DNA of 64,000 nt, taken from assembly GCF_000805335.1 (NCBI RefSeq), contig NZ_KN708638.1:6640579-6704578 (forward strand), given 5' to 3'. Every line of letters starts with the position of its first letter. The first letter of the stretch is position 1. The DNA comes from Streptomyces sp. CT34 (GTDB lineage: Bacteria; Actinomycetota; Actinomycetes; Streptomycetales; Streptomycetaceae). Of this stretch, positions 16,341 to 25,523 are shown one piece after another. Under the pieces are notes generated by a model. It made no database searches and had not been told where the DNA came from. It saw only the letters and a program-made list of their open reading frames with translations. A program made the translations under genes and the position numbers.

Positions 16341-17043
16341 CCCCGGTCCGGCCCGCATGAGGCCGGACACGGCTTCCTCCCAGGGCTCGCCGGGTGCTGT
16401 CTCGGCGACGACGGTGGCGGCGTCGGCTGGGTTGTGGCCGAGCGTGGCGAGCACAGCGACTTGGCGGCCGTCGAGCATGCGCTGCCCGATGCCTCGGTGT
16501 TCTTGGACGTGAGCGAGGGCGTTGGCCCAGCGGCCGGCGGTGGTCAGGGTGCGGGTGCCGTCGGCCAGGATGACGCGCCATAGCCACGCGCGTACTTCGT
16601 GGCGGTCGGTGTCGCTGGTGGTGAGGTCGGCTGGTATGGAGATGTCTTCGAACTGGGCGCTGGTGCTGTTGCTGACGGCTTCGTAGAGGCTGAGCAGGCG
16701 GTGGCGGCCGTCGTTGGTGTTGCCTGCGCGGATCTGGAGGCGGGCGAGGTTGACGACCGGTTCGAGGGCCCGGATCGCGGTCATGCCGGGAAGCGGGGTG
16801 GCGTGGAGGTAGGCGGCGGCGTGCTGGTGGCACATCTTGCGGGCGTGGTCGGGAAGGCCGAGGTCGGAGGCGAGGAGCGCGGCCTGGTTGTAGACCGCGG
16901 AGGTCAGTCCCTGGTCTGCCTTGGCGGCTGCCGGTGTCGGCAAGCTCGACCAGGGCCTGCACGCGCCGGAGAAGCGGCAGGCAGGCGGGGCGGAATCGTG
17001 AGATGAGCGGGAAGCGCTGGGCTATAGGTCCGTGCGGATCCAT
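16341..17043 (-). pseudogene. Broken TPR-like gene next to FxLD methyltransferase
   Basis: ATG 17043 starts a frame (MDPHGPIAQRFPLI, RRVQALVELADTG) that matches the N-terminus of a Streptomyces helical-repeat protein. The rest of that protein continues in a different frame (AAKADQGLTSAVYNQAALL, then RALEPVVNLARLQIRAG, DGRQVAVLATLGHNPADAA). A single-base indel near 16928-16941 joins the two. The 3' end is also lost: after PGEPWEEAVSGLM the sequence becomes the antisense of the DUF317 gene. Both defects suggest a dead copy, with a recombination junction close to 16350. Confidence 0.65.
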
Positions 17044-17069
17044 GGAGTCCCCAGGGTTAAGAGGCAAAG

Positions 17070-17103
17070 TGGGGCACCCACCGATCAGGTGGCGGACGCC
17101 CCA
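17070..17103 (-). terminator. Imperfect stem-loop terminator
   Basis: GGGGC...CCACC with the complementary GGTGG...GCCCC around a 4-base loop forms a long, slightly imperfect hairpin 12 bp after the methyltransferase stop and before the broken downstream gene. Confidence 0.6.
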
Positions 17104-17114
17104 CGGTCCGTGTG

Positions 17115-18362
17115 CTACTGCCAGGTGACGAGAATGCGGTTGAGCGGGGTGTCGAGGAGGAAGACACCAGGTCGCTCCTCGACCATGGGGCCGTCGAGCG
17201 GCAGGATCTCGAACATGGCCTCCCGGCCACGGTATTCGCGGTCCCAGGTGCGGATGGCGTCGGCGACCTTCATGACCAAGACGTCGCTGCCGGGGCCGTG
17301 ACCGATGACGCCGAACTCCCAGAGCTTGCCGCCTTCGGGGGTCTTGCGCTCGGAGAGCCGGCGGGCGAGGTAGGTGACCGCGCCTTTCTCCACGGCGGCC
17401 GTGGACGAGGGGTAGGGGTCCTCGGTGAGCACCGTGCCTTTGGCGGTTTGCGGGAACAGCATCCGGATCAGGCCGGAGGGCAGCGAGCAGGAGACGAAAA
17501 GCTCCATCCACTCGGGGCTCTCCATGGCGCGGACCGTCATGCCGGTCCACTCCTCGGTCCGTGGCTGGTCCAGAACATTGGCGAGAGCTTCGGAGTCGAT
17601 CTGCTGCTCGGCCGGGGCCTGGAGCCGTACCGTGCCGTCCGCGGTGAGCGGGACGACGCGGCGGTCATCGTCGGCGATGCCCCTGCGAAGCGGCATGAAG
17701 GTGTTCATCTCGGAACCGAGCGATACCCACTGGCCGTCGCGCTTCTCGTAGACGATGGAGCGCGAGACGCTGCCCTTGAGCCGCTGGGGGGTGACGAGCC
17801 GGCCGCCGGGTGCGAGCTGGTCGAGCCAGGCGTGAGGAATGCCGTGCGCACCGACGGTGGCGATGATCCGGTCGTAGGGTGCGCCTTCGGCGTGGCCGAG
17901 GGCGCCATCGCGGGTGAGCGCCTCGACGTTGGTGACGCCGGCGGCGGCGAGGTGGGCACGGGTGCCCTCGACGAGGTCGTCGTCGACGTCGAGGGTGGTG
18001 ACGTGTCCGGCCGGGCCGACGAGATGGCCGGCGAGGGCGGCGTTGTAGCCAGTGCCGGCGCCGAGTTCGAGGATACGTGCACCGGGCTGGGCTTGGAGCT
18101 GGTCCAACATGAGGGCGACGACCCCGGGTTGGGAGGCACAGGAGATCGACGTGCCGTCGGTGTCGTACTTGATGTTCACCGTCGCGTTGGCGTAGGCGTC
18201 CCTGAGCGGAGCGTCCGGAACGAAAAGGTGCCGGGGCACTGTGCGCAGAGCGGCTTCGACCGCAGGGGTGCGGGCGTGGCCGTCGGCCTTGATCTGGTCG
18301 ACAAGGGCGTTGCGGAGCCGTTCGGCGTCGGCTTCGGGGGTGGTGAGCTTGTCGGTGTTCAC
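17115..18362 (-). CDS. FxLD-system protein-L-isoaspartate-type O-methyltransferase
   Basis: A 415-residue SAM-dependent enzyme. The N-terminal 210 residues are PCMT-like (AALRTVPRHLFVPDAPL, SCASQPGVVALMLDQL, ILELGAGTGYN as SAM motif I). The C-terminal half is typical of 'methyltransferase, FxLD system' proteins that act on FxLD lanthipeptides. ATG 18362 fits the family start. No FxLD precursor peptide, dehydratase or cyclase is visible on either side, so the enzyme is an orphan or modifies a peptide encoded elsewhere. The helical-repeat gene downstream, of a type that from memory often accompanies such clusters, is broken. Confidence 0.8.
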   Translation of the reverse strand: MNTDKLTTPEADAERLRNALVDQIKADGHARTPAVEAALRTVPRHLFVPDAPLRDAYANATVNIKYDTDGTSISCASQPGVVALMLDQLQAQPGARILELGAGTGYNAALAGHLVGPAGHVTTLDVDDDLVEGTRAHLAAAGVTNVEALTRDGALGHAEGAPYDRIIATVGAHGIPHAWLDQLAPGGRLVTPQRLKGSVSRSIVYEKRDGQWVSLGSEMNTFMPLRRGIADDDRRVVPLTADGTVRLQAPAEQQIDSEALANVLDQPRTEEWTGMTVRAMESPEWMELFVSCSLPSGLIRMLFPQTAKGTVLTEDPYPSSTAAVEKGAVTYLARRLSERKTPEGGKLWEFGVIGHGPGSDVLVMKVADAIRTWDREYRGREAMFEILPLDGPMVEERPGVFLLDTPLNRILVTWQ

Positions 18363-18510
18363 CGCGCTGACGCTATCGCCGCGGAGCCCGATTCCGTTGC
18401 TGGCGAGGCGTGTTCACTCGACGCCATGACTACCTTCGCGCGATGTGGGACATGGCGTGTTGGTCTGCGGACGGCAGGCCGACACGGTTGGGGTGGACGG
18501 GAGAGAAGGA

Positions 18511-19050
18511 ATGCAGATTTCCAAGGCGGACCAGGCGCGGGCCAACCTCGACCAGTGGACCCAGGACGCGCATGAGAATGTGCTCGGGATCGCCGAGATG
18601 CTCAACGTTGCCGCTGAGCAATTCGAGCAGGACGCGCTGATCTTCATCGGCCCGCTGCAGGATTACGTATCCGGGCTCCCGCTTGACGAATTCGAGCAGG
18701 ATGACTGGGGCACCCTCCACAACGATCTGGCCTCGTACGTGGCGGATGTCGGAATTCGCGAGCACGGTGCAGCATGGAAGGTCCTGGACGACGGGACCTT
18801 GCCACGCGGCTTCCGCTACGTCATCGAAGGCATCGCGCGCGACGGCGAAGCAAGCCACGTGGACCCATTCGACGTCGCCATGGAGGAATTCGGAAACCTC
18901 CCGATCCAGATCGCCCGAATGCTCGCCAACGCAGAAGTGGCAATCGGCGCGAACCCCCTCATCTGGGATGGCCTCCAGCAACTGTGGCTCGGCGCATCGA
19001 ATGCATCGGGCCACAGCTGCATTACGCCCGCTCCGGCGCCTCCGGAGTGA
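18511..19050 (+). CDS. Uncharacterised acidic protein
   Basis: ATG 18511 is preceded by GAGAGAAGGA. The 179-residue product is acidic and helical (QISKADQARANLDQW, IAEMLNVAAEQFEQDALIF, FDVAMEEFGNLPIQIARML). No family or active site recognised. It is divergent from the FxLD methyltransferase and its 3' end overlaps the flavoprotein gene on the opposite strand by 29 bp. A 148-bp divergent promoter region separates it from the methyltransferase. Confidence 0.65.
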   Translation: MQISKADQARANLDQWTQDAHENVLGIAEMLNVAAEQFEQDALIFIGPLQDYVSGLPLDEFEQDDWGTLHNDLASYVADVGIREHGAAWKVLDDGTLPRGFRYVIEGIARDGEASHVDPFDVAMEEFGNLPIQIARMLANAEVAIGANPLIWDGLQQLWLGASNASGHSCITPAPAPPE

Positions 19051-19606
19051 GCAGCTCCAGCGCCTCCTCCCAGTGGAAACGTTCCGATCCGCCACCTGCC
19101 TTCGGCCGATGAGGTTCGTACGAGCCGATCAGGACGCGCATCTCGCGCAACCGATCCAGGCTCCGGCAATACGCGGGGTGGGCGGCCTGGGCGGAGTTGA
19201 GGTACGGGAGGACAGCGATGGGGATGCCGAAGCCGTATGCCTCGCACAGGATGCCCAGCGCCAGGGTGTCAGAGATCCCGGCGGCCCACTTATTGATCGT
19301 ATTGAAGGTAGCCGGGGCAACGGCAATCGCGTCCGCAGGCGGCAGCGGGCGAGGCTCACCGGGCGTGCGCCAGGCAGAGCGGATCGGATACCCGGTCTGG
19401 GCCTCGATCGCCTGCACGTCTATGAAGCCGAGCGCTTGGGGGGTGGCGACGACACCGACGTCCCAGTGTTGCTGTTGGGCGGCGGCGACTAACTTGCTGA
19501 CGTCCCCGGCGATCCCGGCCGCGCAGACCACGACATACAAGAAAGGCTTGCTAGGCGGGTCGGACACGCGGCGGCTCTCCAATCGGTCGCGATGCGATGG
19601 TGTCAT
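19022..19606 (-). CDS. Dfp/PPC-decarboxylase-type flavoprotein
   Basis: The product is 194 residues. The fold is that of the flavoprotein family (PPC decarboxylase, EpiD, UbiX): YVVVCAAGIAGDVSKLV at the start, DAIAVAPATFNTINKWAAGI (the PASANT-like FMN segment), then IPIAVLPYLNSAQAAHPAY. Enzymes of this family use FMN to decarboxylate or transfer groups; a catalytic His in the first helix is not obvious. ATG 19606 overlaps the preceding GNAT stop (ATGA), so the two are translationally coupled. Confidence 0.8.
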   Translation of the reverse strand: MTPSHRDRLESRRVSDPPSKPFLYVVVCAAGIAGDVSKLVAAAQQQHWDVGVVATPQALGFIDVQAIEAQTGYPIRSAWRTPGEPRPLPPADAIAVAPATFNTINKWAAGISDTLALGILCEAYGFGIPIAVLPYLNSAQAAHPAYCRSLDRLREMRVLIGSYEPHRPKAGGGSERFHWEEALELLTPEAPERA

Positions 19607-20175
19607 CCATTGGCCGGCGCGAATCCATCTGGCGCCCGCCATTCGTGATCGAGGACCGAGTACGTGATCGAGTCCCTCCACGCTCCGCGTACAAATACGT
19701 GCTCCCGGATGCGGCCTTCCTCCGTCATGCCGGCGCGTAGCAGGGTCTTGGCGGAGGCGGCGTTCAGTGGAGCGCGGGCGGCCCAGATGCGGTGCAGGCC
19801 AAGGTGGTTGAAGCCGAGGGCGCACATCAGGTGGACGGTTTCGGTGCCCAGGCCCGCGCCCCAGGTGTCCGGGCGCAGGGCGAAGCCGATGGTGGCGGCC
19901 TTCTGGGCGTGCGGGTCGAGTGCCAGACGGGCGTAGCCCACCAGATTCCTGTCCTCCTGGCGGACCACGGCGAGGGCGAATTCGGTGCGGGGTTGCTCGC
20001 TGGACAAGGTGATGGAGTGGGCGACGATCTCCCTGACCTGTTCGCGGGTTCGGGGTTCGAAGCTGAGGTGGCGGGTGGCGTCGGCGTCGCCGTAGATGGC
20101 GTGTACGGCTTCCACGTCGTTGCTGGTGAGTTCGCGCAGCTGAAGCCGGGGGCCGGCGATGTCGACCGGGTGCAT
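19603..20175 (-). CDS. GNAT family N-acetyltransferase
   Basis: The product is 190 residues and fits the RimJ/RimL-like acetyltransferases (Acetyltransf_3): PRLQLRELTSNDVEAVHAIYGD at the N-terminus, VGYARLALD, FALRPDTWGAGLGTETVHLM (acetyl-CoA-binding Q/RxxGxG/A equivalent), then ARAPLNAASAKTLLRAGM and EGRIREHVFVRGAWRDSITY. ATG 20175 starts at MHPVDIAGPRL. It probably acetylates a small amine or protein N-terminus. It is the first gene of a two-gene operon with the flavoprotein. Confidence 0.85.
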   Translation of the reverse strand: MHPVDIAGPRLQLRELTSNDVEAVHAIYGDADATRHLSFEPRTREQVREIVAHSITLSSEQPRTEFALAVVRQEDRNLVGYARLALDPHAQKAATIGFALRPDTWGAGLGTETVHLMCALGFNHLGLHRIWAARAPLNAASAKTLLRAGMTEEGRIREHVFVRGAWRDSITYSVLDHEWRAPDGFAPANG

Positions 20176-20201
20176 GGTCGGGACCCTACCCGCAGGCGGT
20201 G

Positions 20202-21641
20202 TTACCTGGGCAGGGCGGCAGCAGGGGCTGCTGTGAATGCCTCGATCTCCTCTCGTGCTGTGCGGGCTTCGGGTGCGGTGAGCCATCGGGGATCACGCAG
20301 TGCGGTGTGGACCTGCCGTACCGAGGCGACGATGCCGTTGATGCGCTGATCGGCGGGCAGGTCGAGAACGGGCCGTATGGCTTCGTCGACGCCGTCGAGG
20401 GTTCCGGCGCGGACGCGGGCGAGGGCGAGGTCGGTGTGCGCTCCGGCCTGGTCGCCGAATGCCCAGTCTTCGGGTTCGGCTTGCCGGTAGGCGGCGACGG
20501 CCGCTTCGGCCTGCTGTTGTGCCTCGGGGGCGTCGGGCAGCCAGGCGGTGGCGTCGGCGGCGTAGTAGAGCTGGCGTGGGACGGGGAAGGTCATGATGCC
20601 GCCGAACTCGTCCAGGTCGTCGGGGGAGGCCGTGTCGCGGGCCCGTTCGGCCTTGGCGAGGGATTCCCGTACGGCTGTCGCGTCGCCGAGTGCGGCTCCC
20701 GCGCGGGCGTGCAAGCAGGACAGCCATACGGCGCTGGTGCCGGTTACGCCTGTCACCTGGGAGATGCCGAGGGCGGCGTATTGGGAGGCTTCGTGGTGTC
20801 GGCTGTCCCAGTAGGCGATCAGGGATTGCAGGCCGCGGACCCAGGCGCGCATGGCGTGGTGGTCGGCGTTGTCAGCGCATACGTAGGCGGTGCGGGCCTG
20901 TGTCATCGCCGATCGCGGGTCGCCGAGGTCGTGGCTGGCCTTGGCGAGCATGCCGGAGGTGATGGCGGAGAGCAGGTACAGCTCGCGGGCCTGGGTGGGT
21001 CGGACGCGGCCGTGTTCGAGGAAGTGGAAGGAGAGGTCCTGGATTTCGACGAGGTCGCCGAGGAGGGTGGCCAGTGGCAGCCGCGGATAGGCGGCGGTGA
21101 GGCGACGTACTTCCTGGTGGAGTTCGTCCAGGGTCTCGGGACCTATGGTGCTGCCTTCTGCCATCGCGCTGAAGCGGAATGCACGACGAGCCGCCATGGC
21201 GACCTGCCTCTCTAACGTGTCCCGGCCGGTGCTGTCGCCTGGAACGGGTGTGTTGGTGAACTCGATGCCGTCGAAGCCGCTGTTTCCGTCGGTGGGTTCG
21301 AGCGGGGAGGACGGCGGTCGTGTCGGCATGACGAGCCGAAGCCGGGGGACGGCGTCGGCTGCGGCACTGCTCTCCTGCGCCGGGCCGAGTAGGACATCGA
21401 CGGGGTATCGGAACATTGCCTCCAGCACCCGGCACAAGGCCGGGTAGGGGCGGGTCTTGACCTCGCCGCCGTACCACCGCTCGAACTGCCGCTTCGACAC
21501 CGTCAGGCCGACCAGCGTCGGGTCACGGTCCTGCTCGGCGAGTTCGTTGGCGGTGCGCTCGAAGTGGAGCTTGAAGGTCTCGAACACCTGCCAGTGACGG
21601 CTGGTGATCAACGTCCGTAGAAGAGTGGGCTTTTGAGCCAT
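20202..21641 (-). CDS. XRE-type regulator with TPR-like C-terminal domain
   Basis: ATG 21641 gives MAQKPTLLRTLITSRHWQVF. The first 90 residues hold an HTH region (LVGLTVSKRQFERWYGGEVKTRPYPALCRVLEAMF), and residues 140-479 are a long helical-repeat region like the TPR sensor part of many Streptomyces regulators (LYLLSAITSGMLAKASHDLG, AAVAAYRQAEPEDWAFG). Such proteins bind a peptide or small molecule through the repeats. It is divergent from the RsbW-like gene at 21889 across a 247-bp gap; beyond this promoter region I see nothing else there. Confidence 0.8.
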   Translation of the reverse strand: MAQKPTLLRTLITSRHWQVFETFKLHFERTANELAEQDRDPTLVGLTVSKRQFERWYGGEVKTRPYPALCRVLEAMFRYPVDVLLGPAQESSAAADAVPRLRLVMPTRPPSSPLEPTDGNSGFDGIEFTNTPVPGDSTGRDTLERQVAMAARRAFRFSAMAEGSTIGPETLDELHQEVRRLTAAYPRLPLATLLGDLVEIQDLSFHFLEHGRVRPTQARELYLLSAITSGMLAKASHDLGDPRSAMTQARTAYVCADNADHHAMRAWVRGLQSLIAYWDSRHHEASQYAALGISQVTGVTGTSAVWLSCLHARAGAALGDATAVRESLAKAERARDTASPDDLDEFGGIMTFPVPRQLYYAADATAWLPDAPEAQQQAEAAVAAYRQAEPEDWAFGDQAGAHTDLALARVRAGTLDGVDEAIRPVLDLPADQRINGIVASVRQVHTALRDPRWLTAPEARTAREEIEAFTAAPAAALPR

Positions 21642-21888
21642 CAATCCCCCGATGGGTTCCGGTCGGCTCGTCGGTTCGACGGTAACCCCGCAATGCCGCC
21701 ATCCGGGAGGGGAGCACTGCCGCGTGCGGGGAGATGACGGTGGAGACGGCGGCATCGTGACGGTACCCATGTCGGCCGCCTCCTCAAGCCCGGATCAGAC
21801 GTCGGCGCTCATGTCGTGGTGAGGCGTGCCGCTTGCCCGTCAGGCTCGATGCCCGCCCTGAACGCGAGCGACGAGGTGGTGTTCCACC

Positions 21889-22398
21889 GTGCCAGCAGCA
21901 GGAGAAAGCGCAACGCAGCGACAGGCAGATCCCCGTACCGAGACCCGGAGCACGGAGGCAAGGTGGAGTGGCAGTGGCCTGCCCCTGTGGCAAGAGCAGT
22001 CCTTTCCTCACCGCGGCTCGTCCGTAAGTGAGGCACGAAAGTTCGCCGTCGAGACTCTGTCGGCTTGGGGCGTCCGGGACCGACTCGATGACGTGTGTCT
22101 GTGCCTGTCAGAGGTCGCCACCAACGCGCTCGTACATGCAGGCCCGCCCAGCATCGGATTCCGGGCACGGCTGGCCATCAGTGGCCCGGTGGTTCGGCTG
22201 GAGGTTCACGACCTGGGGCCAGGCCGGCCCCGTCGAAAGCATCCGAGCCTCGATGATCCCTCGGGCCGCGGACTGCTCCTGGTTGACGAACTGTCCGACG
22301 AGTGGGGCGTGGACCACCAGCACCGCCTCGGCAAGACCGTCTGGCTCACCTTCAAGATCACTGACCCTGGCCCTCGCACGCCCAATCGCGAGACCTGA
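21889..22398 (+). CDS. RsbW-like ATP-binding protein
   Basis: The core is a GHKL/HATPase_c_2 domain: VSEARKFAVETLSAWGV, VCLCLSEVATNALVHAG (N-box), VRLEVHDLGPGRP (G1), SGRGLLLVDELSDEWGV (G2). In Streptomyces these stand-alone ATPases are anti-sigma-factor-like kinases or partners of XRE/DUF397 systems. The start is uncertain: GTG 21889 has no ribosome binding site, and the first 45 residues are not typical. The N-box Asn is present, so ATP binding is plausible. It may pair functionally with the divergent XRE-TPR protein. Confidence 0.75.
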   Translation: MPAAGESATQRQADPRTETRSTEARWSGSGLPLWQEQSFPHRGSSVSEARKFAVETLSAWGVRDRLDDVCLCLSEVATNALVHAGPPSIGFRARLAISGPVVRLEVHDLGPGRPRRKHPSLDDPSGRGLLLVDELSDEWGVDHQHRLGKTVWLTFKITDPGPRTPNRET

Positions 22399-22453
22399 CC
22401 TGGCGCGCCACACCAACGCCAAGCACGAACTTCCCTACAGAAAAGAGAAATTC

Positions 22454-23869
22454 ATGCCCAAGGCCCGACAGCCCTTACCGCCCGGCCGCATCGTCATCCT
22501 CGGAGCTGGCCCCTGCGGACTGGGATGCGCGGACGAACTGGATCGGCTCGGTCACCGCAACTGGACGCTGCTGGAGGCGGCGCCCAGCGTCGGAGGGCTT
22601 GCGTCTTCCGTGGTCGATCGCGCCGGCTTCACCTGGGACTTGGGTGGCCACGTGGTCTTCTCCCACTTCGGGGAGTTCGACCGGATCCTGGGTGAGCTGT
22701 TCGCGCCGCATGAGCTGCTGCATCACGACCGGTCCTCGTATATCCGGTTCCGCGACCGCTGGGTGCCCTATCCCTTCCAGCAGCACCTCCACTGCTTGCC
22801 GCAGGCCGACGCCGATGCGTGCCTGCGGTCGCTGGCCCATGCCTGCCGGCAGCGTGAGCAGACCCTGCCGACCGATACGGACTTCGCGACGTGGCTCCAG
22901 GCTCAGTACGGAAGCGGTCTCGTCGAGCGTTTCTTCGCCCCGTACAACACCAAGGTCTGGGCGATCTCGCCGGAGAAGATGAGCGCGAGTTGGGTCGCGG
23001 AGCGAGTGGCGCCGGTCGACCTCGACGAGATCCTGGCGGCCTTCTACGGCGTCGCGGCCCCCGTGCCTCGGTGGGGGCCGAACTCCACGTTCGCCTTCCC
23101 CTCTGTCGGGGGTACCGGGGAGATCTGGCGCCGACTGGGCGCCCGTCTTGGCAACCGAGTCCGCACCCGCACCCCGGCCGCATCGATTGACCTCGACGCC
23201 CGCCTCGTGCGGCTGGAGAGCGGGGAGGCGGTGCCTTACGACCAGGTCGTGGCCACTTTGCCGCTGGACCGACTTGTCGCCATGACGACGAGCCCGCCCG
23301 ACATGCGGGAGGCGGCTCGTCGGCTGAAGCACACCACCGTCGCCATGGTCGGCCTCGGCTACCGGGCCCCCACCCTGGACGAGCGGTCATGGTTCTACTT
23401 CCCCGAGGACGACGTGCCGTTTTACCGCGCCACCAACTTCAGCAAGTACGCGCCTGCCAACGTCCCCGGCGCCGATACCACTGCCTTCAGCTCATGGATG
23501 ACGGAGATCTCCGTGATGTCCGGGACTCGGGTCAACCGGCGTGCCCTGGTGAAAGCCGCCGATGCTGCGCTGCGGCGGCATCGTCTGGTCCCCGGGCTGG
23601 CAGAGCTGGCCACCGCTCATGTGGAGGTGATCCCGTACGCCTACCCGATCCCCACCCTGGACCGGGATGCGGCGCTGGCGTTGACGGTGCCATGGCTGGA
23701 AGACCAGGCGATCTACCCTCGCGGCCGGTTCGGTACCTGGCGGTACGAGATCGGCAACATGGACCACGCGGTGAAGATGGGCATCGATCTCGCACGCCGC
23801 CTGGTCACGGGAACCACTGAGGAACTTCTCGGCAGCCAGGACGCGGTTCCTGCGGGGAGCCGCTCATGA
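22454..23869 (+). CDS. UDP-galactopyranose mutase-like FAD/NAD-binding protein
   Basis: ATG 22454 after AAAGAGAAA. The 471-residue product begins with a dinucleotide fold (IVILGAGPCGLGCADEL). It then has SVGGLASSVVDRAGFTWDLGG, the FAD-linked segment of UDP-galactopyranose-mutase-like and protoporphyrinogen-oxidase-like amine oxidases. Further family patterns are WAISPEKMSASW and a C-terminal AIYPRGRFGTWRYEIGNMDHA. Members act on nucleotide sugars or other polar substrates. First gene of a seven-gene operon; its stop overlaps the next start (ATGA). The exact substrate cannot be derived. Confidence 0.8.
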   Translation: MPKARQPLPPGRIVILGAGPCGLGCADELDRLGHRNWTLLEAAPSVGGLASSVVDRAGFTWDLGGHVVFSHFGEFDRILGELFAPHELLHHDRSSYIRFRDRWVPYPFQQHLHCLPQADADACLRSLAHACRQREQTLPTDTDFATWLQAQYGSGLVERFFAPYNTKVWAISPEKMSASWVAERVAPVDLDEILAAFYGVAAPVPRWGPNSTFAFPSVGGTGEIWRRLGARLGNRVRTRTPAASIDLDARLVRLESGEAVPYDQVVATLPLDRLVAMTTSPPDMREAARRLKHTTVAMVGLGYRAPTLDERSWFYFPEDDVPFYRATNFSKYAPANVPGADTTAFSSWMTEISVMSGTRVNRRALVKAADAALRRHRLVPGLAELATAHVEVIPYAYPIPTLDRDAALALTVPWLEDQAIYPRGRFGTWRYEIGNMDHAVKMGIDLARRLVTGTTEELLGSQDAVPAGSRS

Positions 23870-24951
23870 CCACCAGCATGACGACGTCCGTCACCTTCGC
23901 CGGACACGTCTTCGATGTTGAGGTGGACGAGGACTTCGCCGTTGAACAGCGCACTCATCTGCAGAGCTTCGTTCCCGAGACCACGCTGTCCCCACTCTGT
24001 GGAAGATTGACCCGCATCCGCGTCCGCAACAATCGCGAGCTGTTCGTAGACCGGGCCGCCCGTCTCCAGACGGTGCAAAGCCGGTGCGTCGAGCCGTTCC
24101 GCGGCGAGCCGTACCTGTGGTCGCGGGTGGGTGGCGTGGAGTGGTGGCGCCCTCACCCCTGCTCACATCTGGCCCAGGACCATCTCTACGCTCACGACTC
24201 CACCGGCCGCCTGCACATCGTCCTCCACCCTGATGCACACCGCGGAGAGCGCTATCTGCTGCGCGTCATCCGGGAAGTCGTGATGCGGTGCGGTGAAGAC
24301 CGGGGCTGGAGCGCATTCCACGCCGCCGCGGCGTCCGTCGAAGGGCACGGAGTGCTCATCGCCGGACCGACCACGGCCGGCAAGACCACCGTGCTCACCG
24401 CCCTCGCCTGCCACCGCCGCGCGGACCTAGTGGCCTCCGACCGCGCGATGCTCACACAGAACGCAGCCGACGTCATCGGCGTCCCGCTGTCCACGCGCAT
24501 CGCCGGAGGCACACTCTCCGCCCTGGCCCCGCGCGAGGCCCTGCCACCCCACAGGGTGCTTCCCCGAACGTTCGGTACGGATCAGAAGGCGAGCTGCACC
24601 CCGCGGGACTTCGCCGCCGCCTTCGCGGCCCAGGTCCGCGAAGGCGCTCCACTACGGCTCGCGCTTCTGCCCCGGCTTCGCGACGACGACACCCCGCTCA
24701 GCATCCGGCGCCTCCACGGCGAACCCGCACGTGCCGAGTTGGCCGCAGCGTGCTGCACCCCTGACGACGAGGACTGGCTCCACCCGTGGTTCGCACATCG
24801 GAACCACTCGGTGGACGGTCTGCGCGCTCAGGCCGCCCAGGCACTGGACGACCTGGTCGCGAAAGTCCCGGTGTTCAGGATCACCGCCGGCGTTCGCATT
24901 CCCCACCTGCTGGAACGCCTCGCCGACACCATCGCCAGGAGGCTCTCATGA
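23866..24951 (+). CDS. HPr-kinase-like P-loop protein
   Basis: The 361-residue protein has a C-terminal P-loop kinase domain with Walker A GPTTAGKTT near residue 167. The upstream WSAFHAAAASVEGHGVLI strand is the usual entry to HPr kinase/phosphorylase-like domains. LVASDRAML supplies the Walker B-like Asp. The N-terminal 150 residues are a separate domain. True HprK phosphorylates HPr Ser46; stand-alone relatives in actinobacteria occur in polysaccharide and peptide clusters with unknown substrates. ATG 23866 overlaps the previous stop, and the end overlaps the next start, so coupling is tight on both sides. Confidence 0.75.
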   Translation: MTTSMTTSVTFAGHVFDVEVDEDFAVEQRTHLQSFVPETTLSPLCGRLTRIRVRNNRELFVDRAARLQTVQSRCVEPFRGEPYLWSRVGGVEWWRPHPCSHLAQDHLYAHDSTGRLHIVLHPDAHRGERYLLRVIREVVMRCGEDRGWSAFHAAAASVEGHGVLIAGPTTAGKTTVLTALACHRRADLVASDRAMLTQNAADVIGVPLSTRIAGGTLSALAPREALPPHRVLPRTFGTDQKASCTPRDFAAAFAAQVREGAPLRLALLPRLRDDDTPLSIRRLHGEPARAELAAACCTPDDEDWLHPWFAHRNHSVDGLRAQAAQALDDLVAKVPVFRITAGVRIPHLLERLADTIARRLS

Positions 24952-25523
24952 TCCCGAAACGCATCGCCCTCGTAGGTCCCGTGGCCTCCGGAAAATCCAC
25001 CCTCGCCACCGAGATCGCCGAACACACGGGACTGCCTCACTTGGACCTCGACAACCTGTTCTGGGGAGCGGGCTGGACACCAGTCGACGCCAAGACCTTC
25101 CAGAACCGGGTCAGAGACGCGCTCGGCACAGAAACCTGGATCGCCGACGGCAACTACAGCGGGCCTGCCGGCGAGATGCTGCTGGCCCACGCCGCGCTGG
25201 CAATCTGGCTCGACCTCCCCCTACGTACCTGCCTTCCCCGCCTCCTCAAGCGCTCATTCCGGCGAGCCGCTCGCGGCGAGGAACTGTTCGCCGGCAACCG
25301 GGAGACGTTCCGGCACCTGTTCGCCCAGGACTCGATTCTCCTCTGGGGTCCGGCCCATCACCGCCAGCACCGCCGCCGCTGGCACCACCACCTCGGCCCC
25401 AACAAGCCCCACGGGCTGCCCGTCCTGCGCCTCACCAGACCCGCGGCAGTTGCACCGGCGCTCCGCGACCTGGGTCTGCTGCCCACAGCTACGAAGGTGG
25501 TGGCACCGTGCCGCACACCGTGA
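24948..25523 (+). CDS. Adenylate-kinase-like small P-loop kinase
   Basis: ATG 24948 overlaps the previous stop. A 191-residue protein with Walker A GPVASGKST at residues 10-18, LDLDNLFW (the D-x-D-x-x-FW substrate segment of the FlaR/topology-modulation-type kinases) and WIADGNYSG. It ends in an R-rich lid-like region. These small kinases phosphorylate nucleosides, nucleotides or sugars; the substrate is not predictable here. Its end overlaps the glycosyltransferase start at 25508 by 16 bp. Confidence 0.8.
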   Translation: MIPKRIALVGPVASGKSTLATEIAEHTGLPHLDLDNLFWGAGWTPVDAKTFQNRVRDALGTETWIADGNYSGPAGEMLLAHAALAIWLDLPLRTCLPRLLKRSFRRAARGEELFAGNRETFRHLFAQDSILLWGPAHHRQHRRRWHHHLGPNKPHGLPVLRLTRPAAVAPALRDLGLLPTATKVVAPCRTP

